Shown here piece by piece: positions 24,601-37,970 of a DNA stretch of 64,000 nt; positions within the stretch are counted from its first letter, which is position 1; the number at the start of each line of letters is the position of its first letter. Made by a program: the position numbers and the translations under genes. This DNA comes from Caprimulgus europaeus (taxonomy: Eukaryota > Chordata > Aves > Caprimulgiformes > Caprimulgidae): contig OU015528.1 of assembly GCA_907165065.1 (NCBI GenBank), forward strand, positions 30,712,515-30,776,514, given 5' to 3'. Under the pieces are notes generated by a model, which worked only from the letters and a program-made list of their open reading frames with translations, was not told the origin of the DNA and ran no database searches.

Positions 24601-27600
24601 TCCTCATTATATAGAAGGGAAAGGAACCATAGATACCTCGGGAAAGAAGGTGACGAGAAGCACATTTCCACAAAGTCTGCCCATAACTGCAGGACACTCG
24701 GGAAAAACAGCAGCTGTAAGGCAGCTACACAAATAAGTCTAATGGCAACAGGCTGTTCATGCCCAACCCCCCTCCTGAAGCACTCCATACCTGATCAAGG
24801 AGAAGGGATGGATTTAATGGCAGAAGCATGTACTTGTGCCTAGAGTCATGTGTGCCCTTTAACTGCAGTGCTCACAGGGAATGACCTGCATCACAGATGA
24901 AGGTGACATGTTCTGTAGACACATGAATGACTGAGCTTGCTGTAAGGTGGAGGCGACCACATTTCATCCTTTTCCCCTGTGAAAGGCTGTGTGGCCCACC
25001 ACAACAGGAGAACTGAGAACTACTGTGCTGCTATCTAACACTGTGCTTAAATAAAGCTTCTGTGATGGGCTTCATGATTCTCCAGTTATAGCTGAACCCT
25101 TTGAAATATGGTAGACATTTCAGTGCAGTATCAGCTCCCACCTGTTAAAAATCATAGTGACATCTTGAAGCTATTTGGATCTGTTTCCTTTTCCAGTTTA
25201 AATATCTCCGATTGTATTCAACAGTTGTCCCTAAGGTGGCTGTGGTTATGCTGCATCATCAGACCTAAGATGGTAACCACAGGAATAGGGATGTTGTTTA
25301 TATGAATTTTTTTTCCAGTTGCTGATGACACGACAAATTTCAATAGTTCAACTTGCATTTATTCAAGTGTAAGTGTATTCTGTCTTTTAGCAAGTTTCAA
25401 GGAGCATACTGTTGGTTGATCATACTGGTTGCATTCACATCTACGATCCTGAATCTCCTTTCTTGTTACTTTTTGTCTAGGATAAAGAAAGATAATGACA
25501 ATTATAGTGTTGATGGCCAGAGTCAAGAGCTAGTTCTGGGTGTTAGTAGGTCTTATGAAGTTAAACTTGTGTATTTACAAGGCTTGAAGGTGAAGAACCA
25601 CAAGTGAGGACCTGATGCCTCCTTCAACAGAATCAGCACTAAAACTTGCTTCGGTTTCATTGATATAAAACTGGATCTTAAGTGAGCAGTGGTCTCTTCA
25701 TTCTTGTTTGCTTGCCTTGGCTTTAATTTTAATTGTTTTCTGAACTTTAAATTTTTAATCTAATAACAATTCATAGTGCTGTTAAAGAAAAAAATTGTTA
25801 GAACACAGTGAGAACTGTAACCATCCTTGGAATACTGCAGAAATTGTGTACTGGATTTGTACTAACTGTCAGTGGTGCCTTTTGCAAGACTGTGTTATGT
25901 CTCCGATTTGCTTGTCTTGGATCTTATGAGTGTTTCTGCCTGGGGCACTTGGACATTTGGCCCTTTCTGCTTTTATAGCATCATATTGACACATGGTTCT
26001 GTTAAAACCCAAATATTCCTGTTTGCAGCCTAGAGCTACCCCTCCTTGCACTGGAGCTGGGGAGCATGGTGGTCTTGTTTTTGTCAGGCTCAGGCTTTTC
26101 TGAGTCATTGACTATCTGAAGAGTGAGCTTATGTTTCACTGTAAGTGCCTCTGGTCCTGCTGGTGCCAATCTGATTGCTTGGGTTATTCATGCTCAAAAT
26201 GTATGACTCTTCACAGGGTCATGGCTGTGTAAGAAATTTTTATATTATGCATGAAACTTTTTTTTATGGTAACTGCCAGAGGGTTTTGATGACACTACTG
26301 CTATGACCACCAGAAATAAATTATGGTTTAGAAAAAGTGCATCACTTCAGAGTTGAAGTTCATGCTTGTTTTTCTGACTTCCTCAATATATTGGGATTTT
26401 GCGAACACAGTTATGCTGACATTTTGAAAAGCTGTCTTAAAATTTCGAGTTCTTAAATATGCAAACCTACCCATCAACATTCCAGTTCACTTATTTTTCC
26501 AGCCAGTTCCCATTTCCCTCTTAAAAGCCTCAGAAGATAATTTATTTTCTGTCAGTATAAGAGGAATGTGCTTGTTTGTATTCCTTTATCCTTCAGATTT
26601 TTAACCTGTTTTCTGAACAAAACATGTACTACGAGATCCTGCTGTGTCCGTCTTCCTGGCTGCCTGCTCTCCTCTCTCCAGCACCTTTTGAATGGGTGGG
26701 CAGCTCTCAGTCCCATGGGTCAGAGGGTCGGCAGCTTGAAAGACAGGATGCTCCTGCAAGCTTTCGCTTGCACAGTTGTCTGCAGGCGGTAGGTTTTATT
26801 CCCATTCCAGCTGAGGAGTGTGCTAATTATCTCATCTTTCATTAGCTATCAGGAGACAGAAGCAAACAGGTTTCATCACTTCCGCTTTTATTTTTTCCTT
26901 TCCTCTGCCCTTGCCTATACTTTTCACCATTTGCTTCCCCTCTCCGAACAATGCCGCTCTCTTGGGAGATCCTGTTGTTTGTCATCCTGTTATTTTGACC
27001 AATACTCTTGTCTTTGCTCCACAGCTGCTTATCTTTTGAACTTTGCTTCCCTAAAATTTATTGGAGATGCTGCAGGGAGGCCAGCCTGACAGGAAACAGG
27101 AAACTTGAGTTGCACGGGGCGGGTTTCTCTACTGCAAGACTGTGACCAGCAGAAAGTCGAACCCTGCCATCCTTTGCTCAAGTGACTAATCCTAGTTTGT
27201 GTGCTCATGCTCTGGGAAGTCAGCAGAGGCTATCCATGTGTGTAAGGAGTTGCTGGACCGAGTCCTTACTTTGAGAGCCAGCTAAATTGTTTCTTGCCTT
27301 TTAAATTGGTGCCAGCAGAAGCAGTCTGTGCATGATGAAAAACCAATGTACTTCAGTGAGCTAATCACTTGAATGTTCAACAAATGGCTAAGTGGTAAAC
27401 TTTAAGCTGATTATGTTTCACTGAATTGTTTTCCTTGTTTGTTTTTTTAAATGTCAAATATATCACAATGTAATTTATGAAGATATGCCTTCGAGTTGAA
27501 CCATGAACACTTATACAGACACTTGTTTCAGACAACATATGGCACAACCTATGAATTATGCACAGCCGACATACGGAGAATGGAGACAGCCTAAGGAAAT

Positions 27601-30600
27601 GATTAGACCTGTTATCATAGCAGTGACTGTACATTATTTTCACTTGACTGGAAAAAATGGAATTTTATTCTAGATTGGGGCTGAGATTGTTGCTTCCAGG
27701 TGCAATATATTAACAATGCATCTGAATATTTAATGGTTGCTAGGAAATGTAGTGGCTTAGTTTTGGCTACAGCATTAGTTCATTGAAAAGCTAGTTCCCT
27801 TCCATGCTGAACGATGTGTTTCTGATGTAGTTGTTACAGTCTCATTGCAAGAGTAGTGGCATAAAAATAGATCTCAATTTTTGTAAGTGTATTATTGTAA
27901 AACATAAGTTACACACCAGCAAGTGTCACACTCCAGATGGGCAGCTTTCAGCAAGTTTGCATTTACCAATTTGTACTTTTCTTGATCTGAAAAGTATATT
28001 TTATGTTTTTATACTTAGGTTAATTGCATTATTCCACCAACAGGATTTGCTTATCCTCCAGTGGAAATGCTATTAGTAAAATGCTAATAATGCAGAGTTT
28101 GGACTCTTCTGAGGTGAAAGGCCCAAAGGTTTTTAATTAAAATGCTGGCTCTGCTTCTGAGGGTTGTCAGATGTCTTGCATAGCTTTTACTTCCTGTAAA
28201 AAGACCTAAAACTGGCTTGTTCCCCTGCAGCTTAGCCCACAGTGCTTCCCTGCAACCATGCAAGTGCCCATGAATGACCGGGCACCCAGGGCATTTGGGC
28301 TGGCTTTAGCAGCCAGTGTTGGGTGGCCTTGCTGCTCCCAACATTTCTGCTACAGTTAAAAAAGGAATCTGGAGGTGACATTTTAAGTTTAGATGGTTCC
28401 AATTTGCATTGCAGGAGTGAAAAGTTTCTGGAACTTCTGTGTGATTTGAGTATTGTAAAGCCAAAGAAACAGAAGTCACAGAAAAGAATGAGCTTCTGTT
28501 GCACTTCAGAGTTTCCAGCCAGACCTGCCATATAGTGGGAACCTGACAGAAGCTTAAGCGCCAGACCGCTGCTCTCAAGCCTATCTGAAAAGCACTTGTA
28601 CTGTCTATTATTTCCTCTTTTCTGATAGGGTTAGCCGCTTAATTCTTCCCCAGTGGATGGATAGTTAAATAGGTGTTCTTCAGCCTCTTAATTAGATATG
28701 TTTCACTTCACAGTTTCTCCTAGCCAGCTTCCTAGGAAGTGCTATGTACTGATAACGAGCTAAATCAAAATCCTTACTCCATGTTACCAGTCTTCTGCTG
28801 CTATCACATTCAGCACGCTATATATTACGTATGTGTAAGTATGTTGGCTACAGATATTAAGTTTATACACACTGTAAATCCATAAAACTCCCATGCTTCT
28901 GAACTGTTGGTAATGCTTTCTGGCTTTGCCTTTCCTGAAGAGACCTGTCAGAGCACTGTACAATAGCTTTCACCATAGAGAATTCACAGATGCTTTACGA
29001 CATTTGTATGCAAAAAATTTATGGAAAAGCTTTTACCTTTTCTGTGGAGGGAGAAGAGGAACAGGCAGGAAGTGTCTCAGTCAAATGATTAACAACATTA
29101 TTAGTTTTAGAAGTGGAAGTTTACAAGTAAGTCTTTGTGTCCTTGTGTCTAGGCTATACGGTGAAATGTATTTATCAGATTGATTCTCTTTCTGGAAATC
29201 CAAGGCACCTTCCTTTAAGAGAAGTTGGAATGAATGTGATTCTTCTTTTGAAATTACCAAGAGTTACAGCAGTGCTTCCTTGCTCTGCATAGGTACAATT
29301 TAAGGTAAGTGTGCCCATAACGGTGTGCAAGACTGATAGATTTGGTGTCATATTTGCAGCTGTAGATGATGCCACTCTTAAAAGACATTGAATTTGTTCA
29401 GCTTAATGCATCTAAAAATTGAGACCAGGGCTTGATCCTAGTTTTACTACAAAGGAGGCCAGAATCCTGCATGTTTTCTTTCTTGTTCATCATCTGGAGA
29501 AATGAATATCCACACTGCAGGAAGATCAGGCAATCCTGCCTTGTAATGTACTGAACAAGATCCTTGTACAGTTGGTCAAAATTCAACATAAAATTTGAAA
29601 GATTTTAAATCAGAGCAGAATATTTTGATAAGGTCTTTTTAAAAGTTCTGACTGAATCAGCCCTTTCCTCTGTTCTGTCTAGTGAAGTCAAGATTTTCTA
29701 AGAGAAAATGTATTCCAATGTCTTTCAACCACCTAGGCTTTTGTCTCTTGCTCCAACACTTCTGCTGAGCAAAATGGGATTGTGCTTGCGTGGTAATATC
29801 TCTTATTCGATACTCTGATTATCGAAGAAATAAATAAAGATGAGTTTTAGAAAGTAAAGGTGCAATGGACTTGAAAGTAAATGAACAGGAAGCTTATTTG
29901 TCCAACAGTACTCTAGAGACACAATGACCTAGGAGCTAACTCTGAAGCCTTGCTGCCTGCTACAGTGCAAGTCACCAGGCAGGCTTGTCCTTTTACTTTT
30001 GAAGCAAATATTGTTTTTCCTTTTTTTTGAGGCAATGAGAGTGTCACCCTACATTTTAGAGGGACTTTTTAATCAAAAGTCACAAAAGGCTTGATTTCTT
30101 TGAGTCTGAGGATGTGAACTTTAACTTTGAGATTTTCCACAATACTTTTTCTGCTCTATAAAATGCAGTTACTGTGCTGAGATTCTTCAAACAAGTTGAA
30201 AAGTTGCAGGAGGACAGTTTAATAATAAATTTTATTTGTAAACTAGAACTGGTTTTAACTGCTGCTTTTCATCTCACTAATGTATGCATCAACTGCTTTC
30301 TGGATCAAATAGCATTTTTCAGACAGGAAGCAGAAAATGATAAAGCAACTTCTTACTATTCAAAAGCACAATTTAAATTTTTAGAGTTAGAATTTTAGAC
30401 TTGCAGCCAAGATAATACAGAACACCTATAACTTCATTGTGGAGCCTTCCAAGATGAATAAAGCTACAAATTTTGAGCAAATGATACTGTAGATTGGTTG
30501 AAATGTTGCCAGACAATTTACAGCAGCTTTTCCTACTTCAGATATTTTTACATTACTATGGTCTAGATGTATTTTTTTTATTATTCTTTCTTTTTTGTTT

Positions 30601-32760
30601 TTAGGCATTTTGCCTTCTGTAATGGAACCTCTTGCACTCTCCTCAACAGTAGCACTTATTTCCTCTTGTAGCCCCAGCTGCTGGAAGTAGATGTAGACAG
30701 CTGTAGGGCTCTCCTGCTTTTGAACTTGGACAATAAACTGCTGTGACGATGGACATGTTTGTTTTACACGCTGAAGGCAGCATTGCACACAATTTCCTCT
30801 CTTCATCCTACAGATGTCTGCATATTTGAATTGTAGAAATGGGCTTCATGACACCCAGAACAAAATGTTTTCCAAGTTATTAGTATGCAAACCTGCAACA
30901 GAGCTTTCAAATAAGCTATTTCAAAAGTACTGGTATGTGGGTAAATGTGTCCTGTATTTTCTCTATTCCCAAAGCACTTTATCCAGTGCTTTGATAAAGA
31001 CAGTGTAAAAGTTCACTGCAGTAGTGTCTGTGTGCTGTTTTAAGAAGGGCTGCCCCTGCATGTCATGGCAGACAAGCACCTGTAGCTTGGAGGCTCGTGT
31101 TAACTGCTGGAGACTAGAATAGAGTCATGATGGGGGGGAGCAGCTGCGGAAGGAGGATTATGATTGTGAACTCTGACAATGAGATGTACAATCTCTGTAG
31201 CTCTAAGGTCCCTTGTGCCTGATTTTGTTAAGGTTAGGAGAAGGAAAGAAGATACTCTGATCATCTCAACACCTTTCCTCCCCTACTGCAGTGTGTATAG
31301 AGTGGCAAAAACATGCTTTCCTCCTTAGCAGATGATGTCAGCAAGAGGAGAGAGACCCTAGGATCTCTGGTTTTTTACTCCCTGGCAGCAGGCAGGCAGG
31401 AAGAGATATTTACATGCCTTCTCCTATGTGCTCTCCATCCCTAGTAGCCCAAGAAAGCTGTCTAGGAAAAAATGAGAGGGAAGGAGGCATAAAGGACTGA
31501 AAATGAGCTTTTGAGAAAGATAGACAACTGTGTCTTTAGAACACAAAATAGGAGAGGACATGAGTGATAGGAAGAGTAACACTGAGGTGGGAACAGCAGC
31601 GTAACACCCCCTGGCACTTGGGTGTGTTTAATAGGGCTGCTCTGGGCTGGGGGTCTTCACATGGTCTGCTTTTAGGACCAGCAGCTGGTTCATGGTCATG
31701 GCAGACACCTGGGAATAACAACAGTGAATCCTTGAGTGAAACACTTAGCTCAAAAGGTTAGAGCAGGAAATACTTTTCATTCTCTTGGCTTTTGATCCCT
31801 GTGTGTTTCTCACCTACTTAATTTTTCTCCTTTCTTCTATAGCATTGATTCCTAGGAGCTTTTTCATTTTTTGTTGAGGAGGATGTTTTAACACATTGGC
31901 AAAAAAAACCCCCAAAAACATAGGTGACTCCTTCTGGTGACTTGGAGATTGGCAGAGTTGAAGTTGGTGGTAAGCCTTTAGGATTGGAAATTATAAGGGA
32001 AATGAAGCCAGGCCAGCTGAGCTCCAAGAGGCAATTCTGGGAAGATTATTGTCCCATTAGTACTTATCATTCTGCCATAGTTATGGGCTTGTCATTACTG
32101 TAGTTTTCTAACTATCATCTTACACCTGGAAAGCATTAACACAGAATTCAGTTCCTTGTAGAATTCCATCAAATGCATTTGTTCATGGAAGTTATCTGTT
32201 GCATTTGATGTGACATTGATAATAATTATAATTCCTTCCTCCTGAGACAAATCCTTGTTTTGTTCTTGTGAATAGTTTTTGCTGTAGTATTTGCTTTATA
32301 GTTTTAAGTCCCTTTGAACAAAGAGATATTTCGTTTTGTTCCTTATTTAATTGCCGTAACTACAGTCTTTCCTGACTAGTACATTTGTAGGCATTCATAA
32401 ATTCTTTTGTGTTAGCTTTCCAACATCTGGACTTAGACGTCCTTACTGAGTGCCTCTGATGCATAATATGCACTGAATATAATCTTCCATGGAGCTCTGG
32501 TGTCAGCAGTTGCCTTGGGACATCAAATATATTGCATCCTATCTTCCCAACAGAAAAATATGAGTTGGAAAGATCAGTAGCAGTAAGGGAAGTGGTGCTA
32601 TAATTACAAAAGGTATCCCACTGGTGCAGGAGAGGTTGACTCAAGTCAGTCTACTGTGGTGCACAGCAAGGAGGCATGTTCCTACTCCTTCAGAAAAGAG
32701 CAGTATGTGTCCCTGTCTAGCATGTGTGTATGGACGCCTTCCTGTGTGATTGCATGTAGG
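24601..32760. other. Intron 1 segment without genes
   Basis: About 8.2 kb of unique sequence. It includes the inverted repeat at 32167-32210 and an AT-rich block with scattered CpGs at about 27380-27660. No exon, RNA gene or further repeat is recognised. Confidence 0.55.
32167..32210. repeat. Inverted repeat, 11-bp perfect arms, 22-nt loop
   Basis: CATCAAATGCA at 32167-32177 is the exact reverse complement of TGCATTTGATG at 32200-32210. The single short stem does not meet the length of a microRNA precursor. Confidence 0.88.
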
Positions 32761-32844
32761 TGTTCCTGCTCCAGCAGGGGGATTGGACTGGATGATCTTT
32801 TGAGGTCCCTTCCAATCCCTGACATTCTGTGATTCTGTGTGATT
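32761..32844 (+). mobile_element. CR1 LINE 3'-end fragment
   Basis: A short sense-orientation CR1 tail: TGCTCCAGCAGGGGGATTGG, then GATGATCTTTTGAGGTCCC and a terminal ATTCTGTGATTCTGTG repeat. The ATTCTGTG tail variant differs from the ATTCTATG tails of the other copies and points to another CR1 subfamily. Confidence 0.9.
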
Positions 32845-35800
32845 AGCCAGCTGGTGACCTGGCCAAGCTCTTGCTTGGCAAATCTGTCCCTTTCAGGCAT
32901 TGATGCATAAGCTAATGTTGTAACCAGCCCTTCACAAAGGAGAGAAGTCCTGAGCAATGCCATAGATCAATGTCCTACCTCTCTTGGACTAGCTGTTTTA
33001 GAGAGCAAACTCCTGTCATGGGAGTCTTTTCTTCCTCCCCAGTAAAAATAACCAGACCTACAGGATAAGATATTTCTGTTTCCTCACAAGTGATTAGCAT
33101 CCTGGCACCTCCATGCCTCAGGCTTAATGCACACATGAAGAAGCAATTATATGACAGACCGTTTCCTCCATGATTCAATTGCTTCACATTCTCATGTACT
33201 CTCAGCACTGGTTGAGCTGCCCTTGTCACAGGTGTCCAGGACCCTCAGGACTGGCAACCTGCACAAAGGTGGTGGAGGAGGTATTCACTCTGGGCGTTGT
33301 AGCTGCTCTGAATTCCCTGTGGGAGGACTCCTTTTGTAGTTGACTAAATGAGGAATAATCAAGCTCCTGAACACAGGTACTGCTATGTCTGTCTTAGATA
33401 TCTAACATGGGTGCTTGCCCTTCTGAGGCACAGCATCCTGTGGATTGCTGCTCTTTACCACTGCAAGCCCAGTAATGAGGTGGATGTGTTAAATGATTAT
33501 CTGATCCACAAACCAAAAGGAAATTCTTCCACAGGAAATGAGATTAAATATGTGGTTGTGTCTTCTGCAGGCTTTAGGCAAGAGTCATTTACTGAGGAGG
33601 AAGCTATATCATCCTTCTTGTTAATGCTTTACACGTGCATTTTTTACTCAAGTGCTTGACAATATCCGTTGTACTTTATGGCTGACAGTCACCCTGTGCT
33701 GCAGGATTTGGACTGGAAGACGGTGAGCCCTTGGCATTAGTGACATTACTCTTGGCAGGGCATTGGAGCATCATTTCTAGGGAAATGTATCCTTGCACAT
33801 ACTTCACTGGGGTGCCTCTTACACAGCTGACAGGTAAGACAGAGCCTGTGCCAGCCACTGTGAGAAATGGTAGAGCATGCAATCAGATGAGAGTGTATCA
33901 CACAGGGCAAAGAGGGCTTTTCTCGACCCTTTTTTCTGACACATGTGACCACACGTCTGAATAATTTAAGTGAATTTTTGTCCGTGTGCTGCTGCACCCG
34001 TGTGCAGTTGTTCTTTCTGCCCCTCCCTGACTAGCTGGCATGGGGGTCTGCCGCTTGATATTTCAGGTGCTCCTGGATCGTTTGCTGATGCAGAAATGGA
34101 TTATACAGAGGCTAGTTGTTTATAGTCAGCAAATCCTTTTGGAAAGGGGCTGGTTTCTCTGTGTTCCCTCTGTCAGCAATAGAGAGAGGAGCCGCTCTCA
34201 GGGAGTGGGCCAGAGCACGTGGCACTTCGCTGCTGCTCTGAGTCGGTGGCTGAAAGAGAAGCAGAGTGGAAGACAAGCTCTCCTAGGCTGGAGTGATAAC
34301 GCAAGCCTATTATAAGGGAACTGTCATGGATTCAGTTCCCTCACCTGCTTTTTTTTTTTTTTTTCCTGGTTTGATTGAGGCCTTGGTGACAGATCATGCA
34401 GACACATGCATCTTATCTCTGGAGAGACTAGAAGGAAAGAGGTGGGGTGAGCAACCAGGGAGAGAAGGGAAGGTGAGACCGTATATTTCCTCAGCAGCTC
34501 ATAACTAGTGAGCTAACAGAGATCAGCCAAAACTTCAGTTCATCTGCACTTTAGGTCCCGTGACCAGTCTGGTTTGCAATAGCCTTGTTAGCCCCCATCA
34601 TATGTTCTTGCCTTCTTCCACTGGCAGTGGTGCAATTGCAGTGAGAGCTGATATGAAGGATAATCTTTTTTACCTTGTTAATTTTTAGCGAAATCAACAT
34701 CCTGAGCAGGCACGACACATGTTAACACAGATGCACTGCTCTAGATCCAGCTTAGGTCAGCTTAAGTTGTAGCTCTGCAGTGTGCAAAGGGTAGAGTCAG
34801 ATGGGGATTGTCAGTTAACAAGGAGTACAGAGAGAGGCGATAAGGTTTCCTCTATCTCATAAAACCAAATTTGATACAGTATTACTAACAATTCTGCTTT
34901 TGATAGTACCTGCGGTAGATAGGATGGCTGCTGGGTTTTTGTTCTTCTGGATTTCCCTTTTCCTCAAAGAATCACTTAGGTCTTGGTTTCAAAACACAAA
35001 GGTGGATGCATCCTCCCCTTCCGTTGCTTTGTCTGAATGTCAGAGCTTGGGTTTGCTTCCCTGCTGTTGTCTGAGGTCAGCTGGATTTCAGGCAGTGATA
35101 AGTGGCCCATGGAGAATGCATGGCCAAATAAAGTCCTGTCAAACTCAAATTTTTTTGCTTTTATTCACAAAGACCCCTTCTAGTCAGCTTCTAAAGCAGG
35201 CAAGCTTTAGATTCTTTGTAACAATCCAACTTTCACTTATTAAAAAAACAAATCAAACCAAACAAACCCCCACTTTTTTTTTTTTAAAGAACTTCAAAAA
35301 TTGAGGGTACAAAAAATTACTGAAAAGAATAAGTTGCAGGGCCACTGCAAATTCATTTGCAGAAGGTGGTGAAACAGCGTCTCCTTATATCACACAATAA
35401 TTTAGTGAAAGCTGAGAAAAAAATCCCTATTTCCCCACTATTACGTTTGTACTGTCTTCACCTCCACCATGCAGCTCCTGTCTCGCCTGCATGGATTCTG
35501 GCATGGGATACTTAATGCCGCACGAAAAACACGCTGTTGCTGTATGGGCAGCATTTGTCAAACAGTGGTTTGAAATTTAGATGGACACGGGTGGTAGAAA
35601 GGTTGCCATTATGTGACACACAGGAAAAGCACAACTGTCATCCATTCATTTGATCAATATTGCTGCTGTTGTGAGCTGTGAGTGGCTTCCTTGACCAGAT
35701 CTTAACAAAAGATGTCTCATATTGAAGAGGGTGCAATATTCTGTCATTTTGTGCAGGAAAGGCACAGCTTTCTGAGCTGACCTGACCTTCACTATATTTT

Positions 35801-36487
35801 TTCTTAAGTTGCACATCTGTATTCAGAAGTTTATGTCTACAGGATTTAATAAGGAATGTCCTTAACATTGCAAAAACTTGTTCTGTATTTTTGCAGATGA
35901 GTTTTTGAACTGAAAGATTAAAAATCTTCTCATAACTCATCAAATAGATTTTTCTATCCTCTTCTGCTTTTCCAAATGTTTCTCATATAAGCTGCCTGCA
36001 ATGGAGCAAATGATTCCACTTTTCCAAATTTATTTAAAAAAAATCCCAAAACATATGGGAAATGCAGAGGGAGCATATGCCTGCTAAGTAAAACATCTTG
36101 GTAAACAGAGAGAAGCATCCTGCAAATCAGTGTGGCTTACATGTCTGTCTAGTGCCTCTGTAAAAAGATAATGAAAGGATTTCCTTTTGCCTCAGAGCAT
36201 TTAAGATTCTTGTTACGTCCCCGTCCCCATATTCAGAGAGCATCAGCAGAGGCTCTTGAGCAACAGAAGGTGGTGGGATGCCCATCTAGGGCAGGGGGAA
36301 TAACAAGTAAGGCGTCCAAAAAACCTTTTTCAAATGGAAACCCCAAACTGATACCAAGGTAGTCTGGGATTGACATTCTTGGGAGCACCATACTGAAGTC
36401 ACCCATGCACAGAGGAGTTCAGAGGAAGGACACAGGTGGTGGTGAATCCAGCCCACAGCAGAGGCAGTTACGTTTGGCTTTATACCA

Positions 36488-36510
36488 GCAGCAGCCAGCC
36501 AGCCAGCCAG
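36488..36510. repeat. Short (AGCC)n microsatellite
   Basis: Several CAG units pass into four tandem AGCC units. It is a simple repeat without visible coding role. Confidence 0.85.
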
Positions 36511-36912
36511 TCTGTTCTCTTGCATAGTTAAGATGTGAAGAAGTGCAGGTCTCCAGTAAGACTGAATGTCTGAGATGTGCCTCAGCACTGAGCTGATGCA
36601 GTATGTGGTGAGTGACAATGCAAGGACAAGGACAACACTTATTATTACTATATTTCGGTGAGCAAATGCATAGATCTGAAGGTGCAAATTGGGAAAAGTC
36701 TGGGACTCCTGAGAATGCTGACAAGTTTGTCAGGTATCCTTCTGCCAGATGTAGCCTCTGCAACATTGCTGCTTCTCTTGGATCTTCTGTTATGTCATTG
36801 AAAGCTTTTATTTCTACCCTTAAATTTCCTCTGGCAGCAGTTGTTTGGTTCTTTTTACTTGGAGATTTAAATTATAAAATTTCTATCTAAATCATACTGA
36901 CTAATGACATTT

Positions 36913-36932
36913 AAAAAAAAAAAAAAAAAAAA
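36913..36932. repeat. Poly-A run of about 20
   Basis: An uninterrupted A tract. No retroposed gene body lies immediately upstream, so I do not read it as a processed pseudogene tail. Confidence 0.9.
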
Positions 36933-37951
36933 TCAGAATTCCCTCCTGGAAGAAATTAGAATGTTTTGAACTTTTGTTTACATCTTAATGACAAGCTTTT
37001 AATAAATCAAAAGACTGAAACTTTGCAGATGAGAGAAGTTTTAATTAAAATCATTAGGTGCTTTAGAACTGGAATATATGTTTGTTTTCCTTTATTGAAG
37101 AGCTTTCCTGATTTGATTAGTTTTTTATTTTTTTTTAATCACCCCTGTCTACGCTGTCCTTGGAGCCTCATGGGTTGAGATATGCTTTGGAAGCATCTTT
37201 CATTTTTCCATAAACCTGGCAGATCTGCAGTGCTGGCAGTGGTACTGTCAGCAGGAGTGAGCCCAGGGCAGGCAGTGCCCGGGAGGAGGCAGGCTGTCCT
37301 GCTCTGCTTTCCCAGCAAGACACCTGAGGGATGGAGGCAGGTCAGGGTGCTGCAGGATGGCAGGGAGAGGGGTTTGGAGAGGAAGTATCCTTTCTTAAAG
37401 TTGTAAGTGTCCTACCCTGAAATTGAAATCTGGTATGTTTTTATCAAAATGCAGTTTTTACATCTAGCCTTAATGATGACTCGAGCAACAAATAATTATT
37501 CAGAAGAATTAAACTGTTGCAGATGTGCTCCTCACTCAAAGGACATGAGATAAGTCTTCAGTCATTGTCTCCTCACATTGCTTCAGTCAGAGACTACCCT
37601 AATTCTGGGTGGCTTTTCCACCCACTCTGAGGAGCTCAAGCAGCTTGTTTGGCTGGAGTGTGAACTGCTTGTAGGTCTGCTGGAAAACTTTTTCCTGGCA
37701 AGCTGGCTTACAACCAGCTTTTTCTATTTGGGCTACTGGCTTTTCTGATCTGAATCTCTCCTTCAAGAGTGCCTGTACCTGTGTAGTTATAGGACTGACT
37801 CTGGAAAGTGGGAAAAGCTCGCTCAGCTCAGTGGAGGCTAAGCTCAGCAGCCTGGCTGGGTGCCATGCACGCACACAGTGGTCTCCCAGACCAAGGGAGG
37901 CTTTTGCCAGCTCCTGTCTCTGAAGCAATTTTGTAAATCTGGCTCTAGGGT

Positions 37952-37970
37952 AAAAAAAAAAAAAAAAAAA
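37952..37970. repeat. Poly-A run of about 19
   Basis: An uninterrupted A tract with no recognisable retroposed sequence next to it. Confidence 0.9.

Noticed and set aside
29806..29826. TTCGATA / TATCGAA inverted repeat
   Set aside because: Seven-bp arms are too short to stand out from chance in AT-rich DNA of this length.
36913..37970. Long A runs as possible processed-pseudogene tails
   Set aside because: No retroposed coding sequence is found upstream on either strand, nor flanking direct repeats.
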